A DNA stretch of 49,006 nt from Candidatus Marinimicrobia bacterium CG08_land_8_20_14_0_20_45_22 (GCA_002774355.1 PEYN01000213.1:1-49006); one strand, 5' to 3'; numbered from the stretch's first letter, positions 9,497-21,043 are shown. The notes: generated by a model from the letters alone, not told the origin. Made by a program: numbers and translations.

Positions 9497-11141
9497 ATAA
9501 CCTCCAATGATATTGGGTTAACCCTCTATCCGTGCCAAACCAAACCCACTCGCCATCTATGTTAATTTTATAGACATGATTGCCTGCCAATCCATCTACG
9601 GTCGTGTACCGTTCCAAGTAATTATCCGAAAGGCGAATTAACAAAGCGCCGAAATCGGTTCCTAACCATAAATATCCGTCTTCAATTGCCATGTCAAAAA
9701 TCGTGACCACTTCTTGTTCGTGGGAATATTGTAAAATATCCCATTCATCCAAGAAAGGCGCATATTTGACTAAGATGTTCTGACGACTAAAAATCACGAC
9801 GGAATCCGACACTGCAATTCCTGAAAAATTTCCACTAATCAATTCATTCAATTCCACTTCATCGCCAAAAGCGTCGAAATGCCGAACAAAATGATTCTTT
9901 TTATCAACGGAATAAATCCCATTATCGGTTCCGAGCCAGATAAAATCTTTTCCAACGACAATTTTTTGGATGCGAACAGGGATTTTCGATGGAGATAAAT
10001 TAACGCGGCGCGTTTTGAAACCGGGAAGCGAAATGAGCGTCAGACCGTGCGGCGTCCCGATCCACGCCAGCGAATCTTCCAGTCCGATCGTCGTCACGAT
10101 TTCATCCGAAAGTCCTTTGGTCATCCCCATTCGCTTCCATTGATCTTTTTCCATGTCGTGAATAACCAATCCCATATCCGTTCCGATCCACAGACGCCGA
10201 TTGCGATAATTAATGTCGAATACTTGCGTCGTCGCTAATTCTTGAACGAGATAGGTTTCATTGTATTTCCATGTCCAGTCGGAAAAATTGAGGAAACTGA
10301 TTCCCGTCCTGTTAGAAACTCGATTTCCATCAGGTATGGAATTGCTCATCCAAATTCCACTATCTGTTAACATGAGAGATGTTATGGAATTTTGAAGCGG
10401 ACCCATCGGTGTTACATTCAATCGTTTAACATTATCGTCACCCGTGATCATTCCGAGTCCCCATGCTCCTCCATAAACGTCTTTTCCAATTGTGGAATGG
10501 AAAAGACATATAGGGAATTCCCTGAAATCCTGATCGAAGATAACCCCTTTCATATCAAATTGCAGATCAGCGTTGATTGCGTATAGACCAAAGTTTGGCA
10601 GAGGATCTAAATTTGAAGGCGCCCAAATAACATCTTCAGGCAATTGGAATTCGCTTGGTTGCAAGTCGCCGCCAAGTCTTGAAATTCGGTGATATGCGCC
10701 ATCGATCGTCTTCGCCCAAAGAGAATTATTGTCCGCACCGAATCGATCGATTCGCCACTGTGGATTGATGTAGTTAACCCAACGATCCGCTGTTGGTGTA
10801 AGATAACTTATTCCAGCCTCGTGCGCCGCCCAGAGATAACTCGTGGTTTTATCGAAATATACGGCTGTGACAGAATCGCCCGCCATTCCATCGCTTGTCG
10901 TATAAGGTTCCTCCCAGCGACGAGAATACTTTTGGAATGGAACAACGCCGCCGCTCGTGCCAAAATAATAATATTCGTTGCCTTCTGTTAGACTTGTTGG
11001 GTAATTGCAGTTTTTATACGAAATCCAATCTCCCATTCGATACAGACGAACCGGCTTATTCCAAATGTCTTGTGCTGTCAAATTCAATGTTAACACAATC
11101 AGTAAAAGTGAAATACCGTAGAATTTTCCGATTACAGCCAA
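9480..11141 (-). CDS. Exported beta-propeller protein of the two-component-regulator propeller type
   Basis: The 553-residue protein has a signal peptide (about residues 1-23, ending LTAQ). Blade repeats follow with the recurrent pattern [LI]W[ILF]GTDxG (RLWIGTDMGL, FIWLGTDNGI, YLWLGTDFGA, WVWFGTDRGL) and connecting phrases such as TTVDGLAGNHV. These are Reg_prop repeats, familiar from the periplasmic sensor part of hybrid two-component systems. Here no membrane segment, kinase or regulator domain follows, so it is a free-standing exported propeller, probably a binding or scaffold protein. The overlap with the GWxTD gene suggests they act together. Confidence 0.85.
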   Translation of the reverse strand: MAVIGKFYGISLLLIVLTLNLTAQDIWNKPVRLYRMGDWISYKNCNYPTSLTEGNEYYYFGTSGGVVPFQKYSRRWEEPYTTSDGMAGDSVTAVYFDKTTSYLWAAHEAGISYLTPTADRWVNYINPQWRIDRFGADNNSLWAKTIDGAYHRISRLGGDLQPSEFQLPEDVIWAPSNLDPLPNFGLYAINADLQFDMKGVIFDQDFREFPICLFHSTIGKDVYGGAWGLGMITGDDNVKRLNVTPMGPLQNSITSLMLTDSGIWMSNSIPDGNRVSNRTGISFLNFSDWTWKYNETYLVQELATTQVFDINYRNRRLWIGTDMGLVIHDMEKDQWKRMGMTKGLSDEIVTTIGLEDSLAWIGTPHGLTLISLPGFKTRRVNLSPSKIPVRIQKIVVGKDFIWLGTDNGIYSVDKKNHFVRHFDAFGDEVELNELISGNFSGIAVSDSVVIFSRQNILVKYAPFLDEWDILQYSHEQEVVTIFDMAIEDGYLWLGTDFGALLIRLSDNYLERYTTVDGLAGNHVYKINIDGEWVWFGTDRGLTQYHWRLYASKN

Positions 11142-11165
11142 GATGTGATTTTGTTTATTCGTATT

Positions 11166-13245
<2,080 letters not shown>

Positions 13246-13324
13246 TCAATTCAATCTACCAACATAACTGCCTTAAACTATACGGATTTTCTGAAGATAC
13301 AAACAAAAAAATGCTGTCCGAGAA

Positions 13325-13405
13325 GAATGAGAACACAGATGACTCTGATTTAGCAGATTTTCACGGAAACTCTTTTTTATTTGCGACTATCTGTGTTCTA
13401 CTCTG
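13325..13405. repeat. Inverted repeat between htpG and obg
   Basis: GAACACAGAT (13,331-13,340) and ATCTGTGTTC (13,389-13,398) form perfect 10-bp arms around a 48-nt centre, in the gap after the htpG stop. It resembles the dispersed GAACACAGAT...ATCTGTGTTC intergenic repeats I recall from many environmental bacterial genomes. With no T run next to the arms it is not a clear terminator. Confidence 0.5.
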
Positions 13406-13422
13406 CGTTATCGGTGTTCCAC

Positions 13423-15288
13423 TCACTTCGTCGCTTGAACCAAGAGTTCGTTCATTCGCCGCAGATATTCGCCGGGATCAGCCAAATTCCCATCTAAAAG
13501 TTGTGCAGATTCATACAAATGAACGATTGTATTCCGTAAAATCGGATCATTACTATTTCCAAAGTTCAGACGAGACAAATTCCGAATAAGCGGATGATTG
13601 GGATTGATTTCCATAATTTTTTTGTGAGCCGGAACTTCCATATTCATCAATTTCATCATCTTTTCGGTCTGCTGGTCGATACTGTCCTTACCCAAAACCA
13701 ATGTAGCTGGAGAATTTACCAATCTTTTTGAGGCAACGATGTCTGCCACTTTCTCCCCCAATGTTTCTTTAAAAACCGCAATCAGCGAATTCAGCGAACT
13801 TTCGGCAAGAGAATCTTCTGGATTTTCGGATGGTTTTTCTTTCAGATCGATGTCCGCTTTATCGATGGATTTAATTTTCTTTTTATCAAATTCATCCAAT
13901 TGCGGGAGGATGAAAACATCCATCGGATCGATCATAAATAAGACCTCAATGTCATGTTTCCGAAAATATTCTAGATTAGGGTTCTTATCGACTATTTCGC
14001 GATTCTCGCCTAAAATATAGTAAATCTCCTTCTGTTCCGGTCTCATCCTTGCGACATATTCGTCTAATGAAACCAATTCGCCTTTTGGTTGGGTCGTCGA
14101 TTCAAACCGTAGAAGTTTGACTATTTTCTCTTTATTCGTAAAATCCATTCCGACACCGGCTTTAAAATACATTCCGAATGTCTTGAAGAATTTTTCATAT
14201 TTCCCCTGATCATTCTTTGCCCATTCATCCAGCATTTGGAGAATTCGCGAAGTCAGAACATTTCGGATTTTCTCCATCGCCGGACTCTGCTGAGTGACCT
14301 GACGGGAAATGTTCAACGGCAAATCTTCCGTATCGACGACGCCTTTTACGAACCGAAGATATTCGGGCAAAAGATCGATTGCATCATCTTGAATGAAAAC
14401 GCGATTCGCATAGAGGTGAAGTGTTTTTTCACGAATATCTGTAAGAAAATTTTCCGGCTTCCGCGTTCCGATAAATAACAATGCCTTGAAGTTTACTGCT
14501 CCCTCGATGGAAACTTGTAAATGTCCCAGCGGCGGTTCCCAATCGCTCGCAATGAATTTATAAAATTCGACGAGTTCTTCTTCTTTAATATCATCCTTCG
14601 ATCTACGCCATAACGCATCCAGTTTGTTGACTTTTTCCTTGCCGATTTGGATGGGAAAGTTTACAAAATTAGAATATTTCTGAATGATGGATTTTATACG
14701 ATACTCTTCGGCAAATTCCTTATATTCATCTTTCAGAGTGAAGGTAATTTTCGTGCCGCGTTCTTTTCGATCGATTTCTTCGATTGTGAATGTTCCTTTA
14801 CCGTCTGACTTCCAGCGATAACCTTTCGATTCTAAATTCGCGTGTCGCGTTTCCACGATCACCTCATCGGTTACAATAAAAACCGAATAGAATCCAACTC
14901 CAAACTTGCCAATCAAATCGTTATCCGGTACTTTACCATTTTTCTGAAGTTCTTCCATGAATTTCAGTGTACCGGAGCTGGCGACAGTTCCTATATTCTG
15001 AACCAATTCATCATGAGTCATTCCGATTCCGGTATCTTCGATGGTGAACCATTTCCTTTTTTCATCAACCGCAATAGTGATCTTTAACTCGGCATCAGAG
15101 TCCAAAACCGGTTGGCTTGTAACCTGCATAAATCGAACTTTATTCAGCGCATCCGAAGCATTTGAAATCAGTTCCCGAAGAAATATTTCGGGTTGCGTAT
15201 AAAGCGAATGCACGATAATATTTAGAAGTTGTTTTAATTCCGCTTTGAACTCGTAGGTTGTCGGTGCGGATTCAGAATTTTTTGTCAT
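13423..15288 (-). CDS. htpG: Molecular chaperone HtpG (Hsp90)
   Basis: About 621 residues in Hsp90 order. The N-terminal GHKL ATPase domain has ELISNASDALNK, DTGIGMTHDEL, GTVASSGTLKF and GKFGVGFYSVF. The middle domain has LYANRVFIQDD, DTEDLPLNISR and the client/ATP region RPEQKEIYYI. A C-terminal dimerisation domain completes it. HtpG is an ATP-dependent cytosolic chaperone of late folding steps. I start at the ATG at 15,288 because AAAGGAAA precedes it at good spacing and homologues begin here; an in-frame ATG at 15,345 would add 19 residues unlike the family. Confidence 0.97.
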   Translation of the reverse strand: MTKNSESAPTTYEFKAELKQLLNIIVHSLYTQPEIFLRELISNASDALNKVRFMQVTSQPVLDSDAELKITIAVDEKRKWFTIEDTGIGMTHDELVQNIGTVASSGTLKFMEELQKNGKVPDNDLIGKFGVGFYSVFIVTDEVIVETRHANLESKGYRWKSDGKGTFTIEEIDRKERGTKITFTLKDEYKEFAEEYRIKSIIQKYSNFVNFPIQIGKEKVNKLDALWRRSKDDIKEEELVEFYKFIASDWEPPLGHLQVSIEGAVNFKALLFIGTRKPENFLTDIREKTLHLYANRVFIQDDAIDLLPEYLRFVKGVVDTEDLPLNISRQVTQQSPAMEKIRNVLTSRILQMLDEWAKNDQGKYEKFFKTFGMYFKAGVGMDFTNKEKIVKLLRFESTTQPKGELVSLDEYVARMRPEQKEIYYILGENREIVDKNPNLEYFRKHDIEVLFMIDPMDVFILPQLDEFDKKKIKSIDKADIDLKEKPSENPEDSLAESSLNSLIAVFKETLGEKVADIVASKRLVNSPATLVLGKDSIDQQTEKMMKLMNMEVPAHKKIMEINPNHPLIRNLSRLNFGNSNDPILRNTIVHLYESAQLLDGNLADPGEYLRRMNELLVQATK

Positions 15289-15704
15289 GATTTTCCTTTC
15301 ATATTGTTGTCTACTTACATTTCCAAAAATCGCAGATGAGCGCAACGAACATCATGCCAAGAATTTAATCCGCCAGATTGACAGAAACCAGTTTCGATCT
15401 CTGGATTGATTCATCGTGAAAATATTCACCTTTAAACTAATAAAATATTTTTCCCATTGAACTTTAAAATATTTTGGGTAACTTTCGCCTAGTTTTTGAC
15501 ATGTTGAGACTATAGATCGTCTAAAACAAGACGTTCGTTTCTGATATAAAATTGAAGCCATTGTGCTGAGGAAACATTACATTTATATTAGACTTTCTTT
15601 AATTTTGGTTAATTTATTTTCTATATCATTTTCAAGTAGCAAAAAAATGATTCCGATGACAATTAATCCACTTAAATGCCAACCCATCAAGGAGGAATGA
15701 TTCT
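15289..15704. other. Divergent intergenic region, htpG / hydrogenase operon
   Basis: These 416 bp separate the htpG start (minus) from the response-regulator start (plus), so both promoters should lie here. The sequence is A/T-rich towards the right. I saw no CIRCE-type heat-shock operator, no matching -24/-12 element and no convincing -35/-10 pair. AAGGAGG at 15,689-15,695 is the ribosome-binding site of the gene at 15,705. A 69-codon minus-strand open frame here has no family features and is not called. Confidence 0.5.
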
Positions 15705-16076
15705 ATGGCAAAAATCTTAATAGTTGACGATGATCAGGATTTCGTATCGGCTGTCACTTTAATCTTGGAAAGCGCTGGCTACGACGTTGAAGTCGCGCAT
15801 ACGCGCCAAGAAGGACTTGTAGCGTTTGATGTATACAAACCGGATTTGGTACTGCTGGACGTCATGATGCAAGACCCGGACGACGGATTTGTCCTTGCTC
15901 AAGATATGAAAAAGCAGGATTCAAATATTCCAATCGTGATGTTGACCAGCGTCGGAAAAGTGACCGGAATGTCTTTTGATAAAGATTCAGAGATGGTTCC
16001 AGTGGACGATTTCGAGCAAAAACCAATCATGCCGAACCGATTACTCGCCAAAGTCAAAGAACATCTCTTTAAATAA
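15705..16076 (+). CDS. Single-domain response regulator (CheY-like receiver)
   Basis: The 123 residues are one receiver domain: acidic pocket DDD at 8-10, phospho-acceptor Asp52 (LLDVMM), Thr81 (VMLTS) and Lys106 (EQKPI). There is no output domain, so it must act through a protein partner. A strong AAGGAGG site precedes the ATG. It ends 12 bp before the fused diaphorase gene and heads the hydrogenase operon, which suggests that hydrogenase activity or expression is tied to a phosphorelay. No cognate kinase is adjacent. Confidence 0.9.
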   Translation: MAKILIVDDDQDFVSAVTLILESAGYDVEVAHTRQEGLVAFDVYKPDLVLLDVMMQDPDDGFVLAQDMKKQDSNIPIVMLTSVGKVTGMSFDKDSEMVPVDDFEQKPIMPNRLLAKVKEHLFK

Positions 16077-16088
16077 GGAGCGTCCTTC

Positions 16089-17792
16089 ATGCAAATTATC
16101 GATCGTCAGAAAGTAAACCATGAAATTGAATGCCTAAGGGAAAAGTATGGGCAAGACCGCTCGGCTCTTATTCCCATTTTACAAGAACTTCAGGAAATCT
16201 ACGGCTATCTCCCTTACATCGTTATGCAAGAAACCGCTCATTCTCTCGGAATTCATCCGTCGGAAGTTGAAGGCGTCGCCTCTTTTTATAGTTTCTTGAG
16301 AACAAAGGAAAAACAGGGGAAATATGTCATCCGTCTCTGTCAAACAATTTCTTGTAATTTAGCCAAAAAGGTCAACGTCGCTCGTCAATTTGAAAACGAA
16401 CTTGGAATCAAATTCGGGCAAACGACCAACGACGGCATGTTTACATTAGAATATACCAACTGTCTCGGAATGTGCGATCAGGGACCGGCTTTGATGATCA
16501 ATGACCGCCTATTCTCGAAAGTCACCCCGGAAAAAGCCTCTGCCATCATTGCCGATTGCCGACGCGATTTCCTTAAATCTGAATTTCCCAAAGTCGTTCC
16601 GTCTGATGTTCAAAAAAGCGGCCCAATATTGAACCATGGACTTCAACCCAGTGAATCTTTGAAAACTGCTTTGACAATGAGTCGTTCGGCAATCATCTCA
16701 ATCATTCGCGAATCAAATTTGAAAGGTCGCGGCGGCGCAGGATTTCCGACTTCGATCAAATGGCAATTAGCCGGTGCGGCTATCGATGACAAAAAATACG
16801 TCGTCTGCAACGCTGACGAAGGCGAACCTGGCACATTCAAAGACCGCTATTTGCTGTATGATCACATTGAAATCATGCTGGACGGCATGGCCATTGCCGC
16901 ATACGCCATTGGCGCGCAGAAAGGTTTTATTTATCTCCGTGGCGAATATAAATACATGAAAAAATATCTAGAGGAAAAAATTGAAAACCGACGCAAGACT
17001 AACTTGCTTGGTAAAGATATTCTTGGAAAAGATAAATTTAATTTTGATATCGAAATCCGCATGGGCGCCGGCGCTTATGTTTGCGGCGAAGAAACCGCAC
17101 TCATCGAATCCTTAGAAGGTTATCGCGGCGAACCGAGAAACCGTCCGCCCTTTCCTGTGGACACTGGTTTTCAAAAACATCCGACAATCGTTAATAATGT
17201 TGAAACATTTATTGACGCGGCTATCATCATTTCCAAAGGTGCAAAATGGTTTCTCGAACACGGAACGGCAAGGTCCAGCGGAACAAAAATATTCAGCGTT
17301 TCTGGCAATTGTGAGCGTCCCGGAATTTATGAATTGCCGTTTGGCATCATGATTTCGCAACTATTAAAAGAAGTTGGCGGCGAGAACGCAAAAGCCGTAC
17401 AAGTTGGCGGTGCTTCGGGGAAATGTTTAGCAAGGAAAGATTTCAATCGATCAATCGCTTTCGAAGACATTGCCTCCGGCGGTTCCATCATCGTTTTTGG
17501 TCCGGATACGGACATGCTGGCAGTCGCAAAAAATTTCATGGAGTTTTTCGTTGAGGAATCTTGCGGACAATGCACACCGTGTCGCGAAGGAAACGTCAAA
17601 CTCTTGGATGGGATCGAAAAACTCGAAAAAGGCATTTGTTCGGTCACTTACCTGAATGAACTGATGAAATTGGACGAAACCATTCAGTTGGCATCCAAAT
17701 GCGGTCTCGGACAATCCAGTCCTAATGCCTTCCTTTCAATTATGGAAAATTTTAAATCCGAAATTCTTGGTCGCGTTCCGGAAATAAATTAA
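16089..17792 (+). CDS. Fused NuoE/NuoF-type diaphorase subunit of an NAD-linked [FeFe] hydrogenase (HydC-HydB fusion)
   Basis: In 567 residues two normally separate subunits are joined. Residues 1 to about 160 are the thioredoxin-like [2Fe-2S] NuoE/HydC domain with ligands Cys84, Cys89, Cys125 and Cys129. Residues about 175-567 are NuoF/HydB: FMN/NADH-binding GRGGAGFP (213-220), NADEGEPGTFKDRY, GAGAYVCGEETAL, an SLBB-like segment and the [4Fe-4S] ligands Cys492, Cys495, Cys498 and Cys538. It would pass electrons between NAD(H) and HydA through FMN. The extra ferredoxin-like C-terminal domain of classical HydB subunits is absent. It sits between the response regulator and hydA, 12 bp from each. 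The role in this pathway is inferred from hydA; a complex I subunit is unlikely because no other nuo gene is present. Confidence 0.93.
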   Translation: MQIIDRQKVNHEIECLREKYGQDRSALIPILQELQEIYGYLPYIVMQETAHSLGIHPSEVEGVASFYSFLRTKEKQGKYVIRLCQTISCNLAKKVNVARQFENELGIKFGQTTNDGMFTLEYTNCLGMCDQGPALMINDRLFSKVTPEKASAIIADCRRDFLKSEFPKVVPSDVQKSGPILNHGLQPSESLKTALTMSRSAIISIIRESNLKGRGGAGFPTSIKWQLAGAAIDDKKYVVCNADEGEPGTFKDRYLLYDHIEIMLDGMAIAAYAIGAQKGFIYLRGEYKYMKKYLEEKIENRRKTNLLGKDILGKDKFNFDIEIRMGAGAYVCGEETALIESLEGYRGEPRNRPPFPVDTGFQKHPTIVNNVETFIDAAIIISKGAKWFLEHGTARSSGTKIFSVSGNCERPGIYELPFGIMISQLLKEVGGENAKAVQVGGASGKCLARKDFNRSIAFEDIASGGSIIVFGPDTDMLAVAKNFMEFFVEESCGQCTPCREGNVKLLDGIEKLEKGICSVTYLNELMKLDETIQLASKCGLGQSSPNAFLSIMENFKSEILGRVPEIN

Positions 17793-17804
17793 TGAGGTTA
17801 TTCT

Positions 17805-19736
17805 ATGGAATTAGAAAAATTGGATACTGAACAAACACTTTCACGCGCGCCGAAAAGTACAACGACTTCCACAATGAAAACTCCGGAAAATATGGAATCT
17901 ATCGGCGCTCTGATTAAAATCACTATCGACGGAATAGACGTCAAAGTTCCCATGGGAACTACAATACTTCAGGCGGCTCGAAGTATCGGAATCCGCATTC
18001 CGACGCTTTGCTATCATGAAGACTTATGTATTAGCGGCGTCTGCCGAATCTGCGTCGTCGAAATTGAAGGACAACGCACACTTCAGTCGTCTTGCAGTTA
18101 CCCAATCTCCCAGCCATTAGTCATTCATACACACACGCGAAAAGTGCGTCAGGCAAGACGACACATTCTTGACCTCTTGCTTTCCAAACATTATGGAGAA
18201 TGTTATACATGCGTTTGTAACAACAACTGCGAACTTCAAGAGTTGGCGAGAGAGTACGGCGTCGATTTCTACCGCTTCGGACATGTCGATAAACCGACCT
18301 ATGGACGTGACAATTCCAGTTACGCAATCATCCGCGACATGGATAAATGTATTCTATGCCGTCGTTGTGTACGCACTTGCATTGATCTTCAGGAAGTCGG
18401 CGTTTACGAGGCTTTCAATCGAGGCACTGAAACGCACATCGGAACGTTTATGGAAAATCCAATGGCGGAACAGATTTGCATCAATTGCGGACAATGCATT
18501 AATCGTTGTCCAACCGGCGCGCTTCATGCTAATGATCCATCCGATGCGATTTGGGCGGCGATCGACGACCCAACAAAACATGTCGTCATTCAAACTGCTC
18601 CTGCACCGCGTTCGGCTATTTGTGAATGCTTCGGGCTTGAACCGGGAATCCCATTGACGCGCGAAATGAACACAGCCATGCGTTATTGTGGATTCGATAA
18701 AGTTTTCGACACGAATTTCGCAGCTGATTTGACAATTCTCGAAGAAGGCACGGAACTCATCAAAAGGCTATATAAATCCTTAGTCACCAAGGAACAAGTA
18801 GCTCTCCCACAGTTTACTTCCTGCTCTCCGGGATGGGTGAAATACATTGAACATTTTTATCCAGAAATGTTAGACCATGTCTCCTCAGCCAAGAGCCCGC
18901 AACAAATGTTCGGCGCCGTCATTAAAACTTACTATGCGAAAATGTACAACATCGATCCAGCAGACATTGTAACGGTCGCCTTGATGCCATGCACAGCGAA
19001 AAAGTTTGAATGCAATCGTCCGGAAATGAACGACTCAGGTTTCAAAGATATTGACTACGGTTTGACAACGCGCGAATTGGCGCAGATGTTTAAGGAAGCC
19101 GGTATCGATCTCCCCAATATGGCAAAATCCGAATTTGACGATCCGTTTGGTGAAGAAACAGGTTCGGGCGTCATTTTCGGAGCGACTGGCGGTGTGATGG
19201 AATCCGCGATCCGCACGGTTTATGATCTGGTTACCGGCGAGAAAATCGAAGATTTGTTTGAAAAGGCAAACGTTATTCCTGTTCGTGGATTTGAAGGAAT
19301 CAAGTATGCCGAACTACCGATAACCAAAGTCGGTCCAGTCCCGGAAATTCTGGCGCATTTAATTCCAAATTGGGATTGGCTAAAAGGCGTCACGCTGAAA
19401 GTCGCCGTTGCACACGGAACCGCAAATGCCAAGAAAATTTTGGAAAACATCAAAGCGGGCGGGAAATTCAGCGAATGTCAATTCATTGAATTCATGGCTT
19501 GCCCGGGTGGATGTCTCGGCGGCGGTGGTATGCCGATTCCAACGGACGAAAAGATACGTGCGGCTCGCGCTAAAGCGATCTACATGGAAGATGAGCGAAG
19601 CAGTGTCCGTAAATCATATGAAAATCCTGCAATTCTAAGAATTTACAAGGAATTTTTAACAGACGGACCGTGCGGACATCTCAGCCATCATCTTCTTCAC
19701 ACATCCTATACTCCTCGTGGGAAGAATTTGATATAA
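17805..19736 (+). CDS. hydA: [FeFe] hydrogenase catalytic subunit HydA
   Basis: The 643 residues carry a plant-type [2Fe-2S] domain (Cys69, Cys80, Cys83, Cys97), a His/Cys3 [4Fe-4S] site (His129, Cys133, Cys136, Cys142), two ferredoxin [4Fe-4S] clusters (Cys182/185/188/192 and Cys225/228/231/235) and the H-cluster domain. Its three signatures are TSCSPGW (338-344), MPCTAKKFE (395-403) and FMACPGGCLGGGG (about residue 563). The long N-terminal cluster chain is typical of NAD(P)-linked, often bifurcating, enzymes that make or use H2. The first signature has Ser341 where the textbook motif TSCCPxW has a second Cys. The maturases HydE, HydF and HydG are not in the window. It follows the fused diaphorase by 12 bp and ends in a terminator. 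Confidence 0.95.
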   Translation: MELEKLDTEQTLSRAPKSTTTSTMKTPENMESIGALIKITIDGIDVKVPMGTTILQAARSIGIRIPTLCYHEDLCISGVCRICVVEIEGQRTLQSSCSYPISQPLVIHTHTRKVRQARRHILDLLLSKHYGECYTCVCNNNCELQELAREYGVDFYRFGHVDKPTYGRDNSSYAIIRDMDKCILCRRCVRTCIDLQEVGVYEAFNRGTETHIGTFMENPMAEQICINCGQCINRCPTGALHANDPSDAIWAAIDDPTKHVVIQTAPAPRSAICECFGLEPGIPLTREMNTAMRYCGFDKVFDTNFAADLTILEEGTELIKRLYKSLVTKEQVALPQFTSCSPGWVKYIEHFYPEMLDHVSSAKSPQQMFGAVIKTYYAKMYNIDPADIVTVALMPCTAKKFECNRPEMNDSGFKDIDYGLTTRELAQMFKEAGIDLPNMAKSEFDDPFGEETGSGVIFGATGGVMESAIRTVYDLVTGEKIEDLFEKANVIPVRGFEGIKYAELPITKVGPVPEILAHLIPNWDWLKGVTLKVAVAHGTANAKKILENIKAGGKFSECQFIEFMACPGGCLGGGGMPIPTDEKIRAARAKAIYMEDERSSVRKSYENPAILRIYKEFLTDGPCGHLSHHLLHTSYTPRGKNLI

Positions 19737-19753
19737 TGTCTTCAAATTGTTTT

Positions 19754-19795
19754 AAAAAGAGCGAGCCCGAATCTTCGGGATTTCTCTTTTTAATT
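19754..19795 (+). terminator. Terminator of the hydrogenase operon
   Basis: A two-part hairpin: outer arms AAAAAGAG (19,754-19,761) and CTCTTTTT (19,84-type position 19,784-19,791), inner arms CCCGAA and TTCGGG (19,766-19,779). It starts 18 bp after the hydA stop and ends in a T run. It separates the hydrogenase genes from the cysteine desulfurase gene. Confidence 0.85.
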
Positions 19796-19852
19796 TTCCC
19801 TTGTTTACTTAATTTTAACAACTGTTTATAGATATTTTAAATTGAGGAATTA

Positions 19853-21043
19853 GTGAACAAAAAAACGATATATCTTGACCATAATGCCACAACGCCACTG
19901 CACCCGGAAGTAAAAAAGACGATGGTAGAAATGATGGAAATCTACGGAAATCCGTCCAGCCTTCATGCAGATGGCAGAGAAGCGCATCGTCGCGTCGAAG
20001 ATGCCCGTGAAAAGATTACCGCTTTCATCAATGCGCGACCTGACGAAATAATTTTTGTCGGTTCAGGTTCGGAAGCCAACAACACCGTTCTTTCAATTAT
20101 GAGTTGTCCTTCGGATAAATGCCGAAAGACTCGTAAATGGCGCAACGGAGTAATTACAACCAAAATAGAACATCCATGCATCCTCGAATCCTCGAAATGT
20201 CTCAAAGAGCGCGGCGCGTCTGTCATTTATCTTGATGTAGATGAATTTGGAAAAATCGATCCCGAAGACCTGCGCAAACAAATAACTTCCGATGTCGCTC
20301 TCGTTTCTGTCATGATGGCTAACAACGAAATCGGAACGATTCAAGATATTAAAACCTTAGCAGAAATCGCTCATCAAAATGGCGCGCTCTTTCATACGGA
20401 TGCCATTCAAACAGTTGGTAAGATTCCGGTTGACGTAAAAGAATTGGGCGTTGATTTTCTCTCAATGTCCGGACATAAAATATACGGCCCGAAAGGCATC
20501 GGAGCGCTCTACGTCAAACGCGGCATTCCATTTTGTCCGCTTATTCGTGGTGGTCATCAGGAAATGGGACGCCGAGCCGGAACGGAAAACACGCTTGGGA
20601 TCGTCGGATTCGGGAAAGCGATTGAAATGCGGAAAATCGAAATGGAATCTGAAGGAAAACGCCTCTTGGAATTGAAAAATATCCTTCGCGCCGGTATCGA
20701 AAAAAATATTCCAGACATTAAATTTAATGGCCATCCAACCGACAGTCTGTCCGGAACGCTGAATGTTTCTTTCGATGGCGCTGAAGGCGAATCCATCCTT
20801 CTTTATCTGGATTTTGCCGGAATTGAAATTTCTACCGGCTCGGCATGCGCTTCCGGTTCACTCGACCCGTCGCATGTTTTATTGGCAACCGGATTGTCGG
20901 CAGAACGCGCCCACGGTTCGGTTCGTATGAGTCTTGGACGCGAAAATACGGCAAAAGAAATGCCTTATGTCGTTAAAACATTGGAAGAAGTTATCCGAAA
21001 AGTCCGCTCAATGTCAACAATTTACGGAAGGAATGATAAGTGA
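19853..21043 (+). CDS. Cysteine desulfurase, NifS/IscS family
   Basis: The 396-residue PLP enzyme takes sulfur from cysteine as a persulfide for Fe-S cluster assembly. Family landmarks: YLDHNATTPLHPEV at the start, GSGSEANN, HTDAIQTVGKI, the PLP-Lys in SMSGHKIYGPKG, RAGTEN, and the active-site Cys loop in TGSACASG. The start is a GTG preceded by TTGAGGAA; no better ATG is present. Its end overlaps the NifU-type gene by 4 bp, so the sulfur donor and scaffold are translated together. The place after hydA suggests these genes help to supply the many clusters of the hydrogenase, which is inference. NifS-type and IscS-type proteins cannot be separated by sequence alone. Confidence 0.95.
   Translation: MNKKTIYLDHNATTPLHPEVKKTMVEMMEIYGNPSSLHADGREAHRRVEDAREKITAFINARPDEIIFVGSGSEANNTVLSIMSCPSDKCRKTRKWRNGVITTKIEHPCILESSKCLKERGASVIYLDVDEFGKIDPEDLRKQITSDVALVSVMMANNEIGTIQDIKTLAEIAHQNGALFHTDAIQTVGKIPVDVKELGVDFLSMSGHKIYGPKGIGALYVKRGIPFCPLIRGGHQEMGRRAGTENTLGIVGFGKAIEMRKIEMESEGKRLLELKNILRAGIEKNIPDIKFNGHPTDSLSGTLNVSFDGAEGESILLYLDFAGIEISTGSACASGSLDPSHVLLATGLSAERAHGSVRMSLGRENTAKEMPYVVKTLEEVIRKVRSMSTIYGRNDK

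Noticed and set aside
15289-15420. Possible -24/-12 (sigma-54) promoter before htpG (TTGGCA...TTGC)
   Set aside because: The spacing between the GG and GC elements is 13 rather than 10, so it does not fit.
15352-15561. 69-codon minus-strand open frame between htpG and the response regulator
   Set aside because: No ribosome-binding site, unusual composition, no family pattern, and it lies in the expected promoter region.
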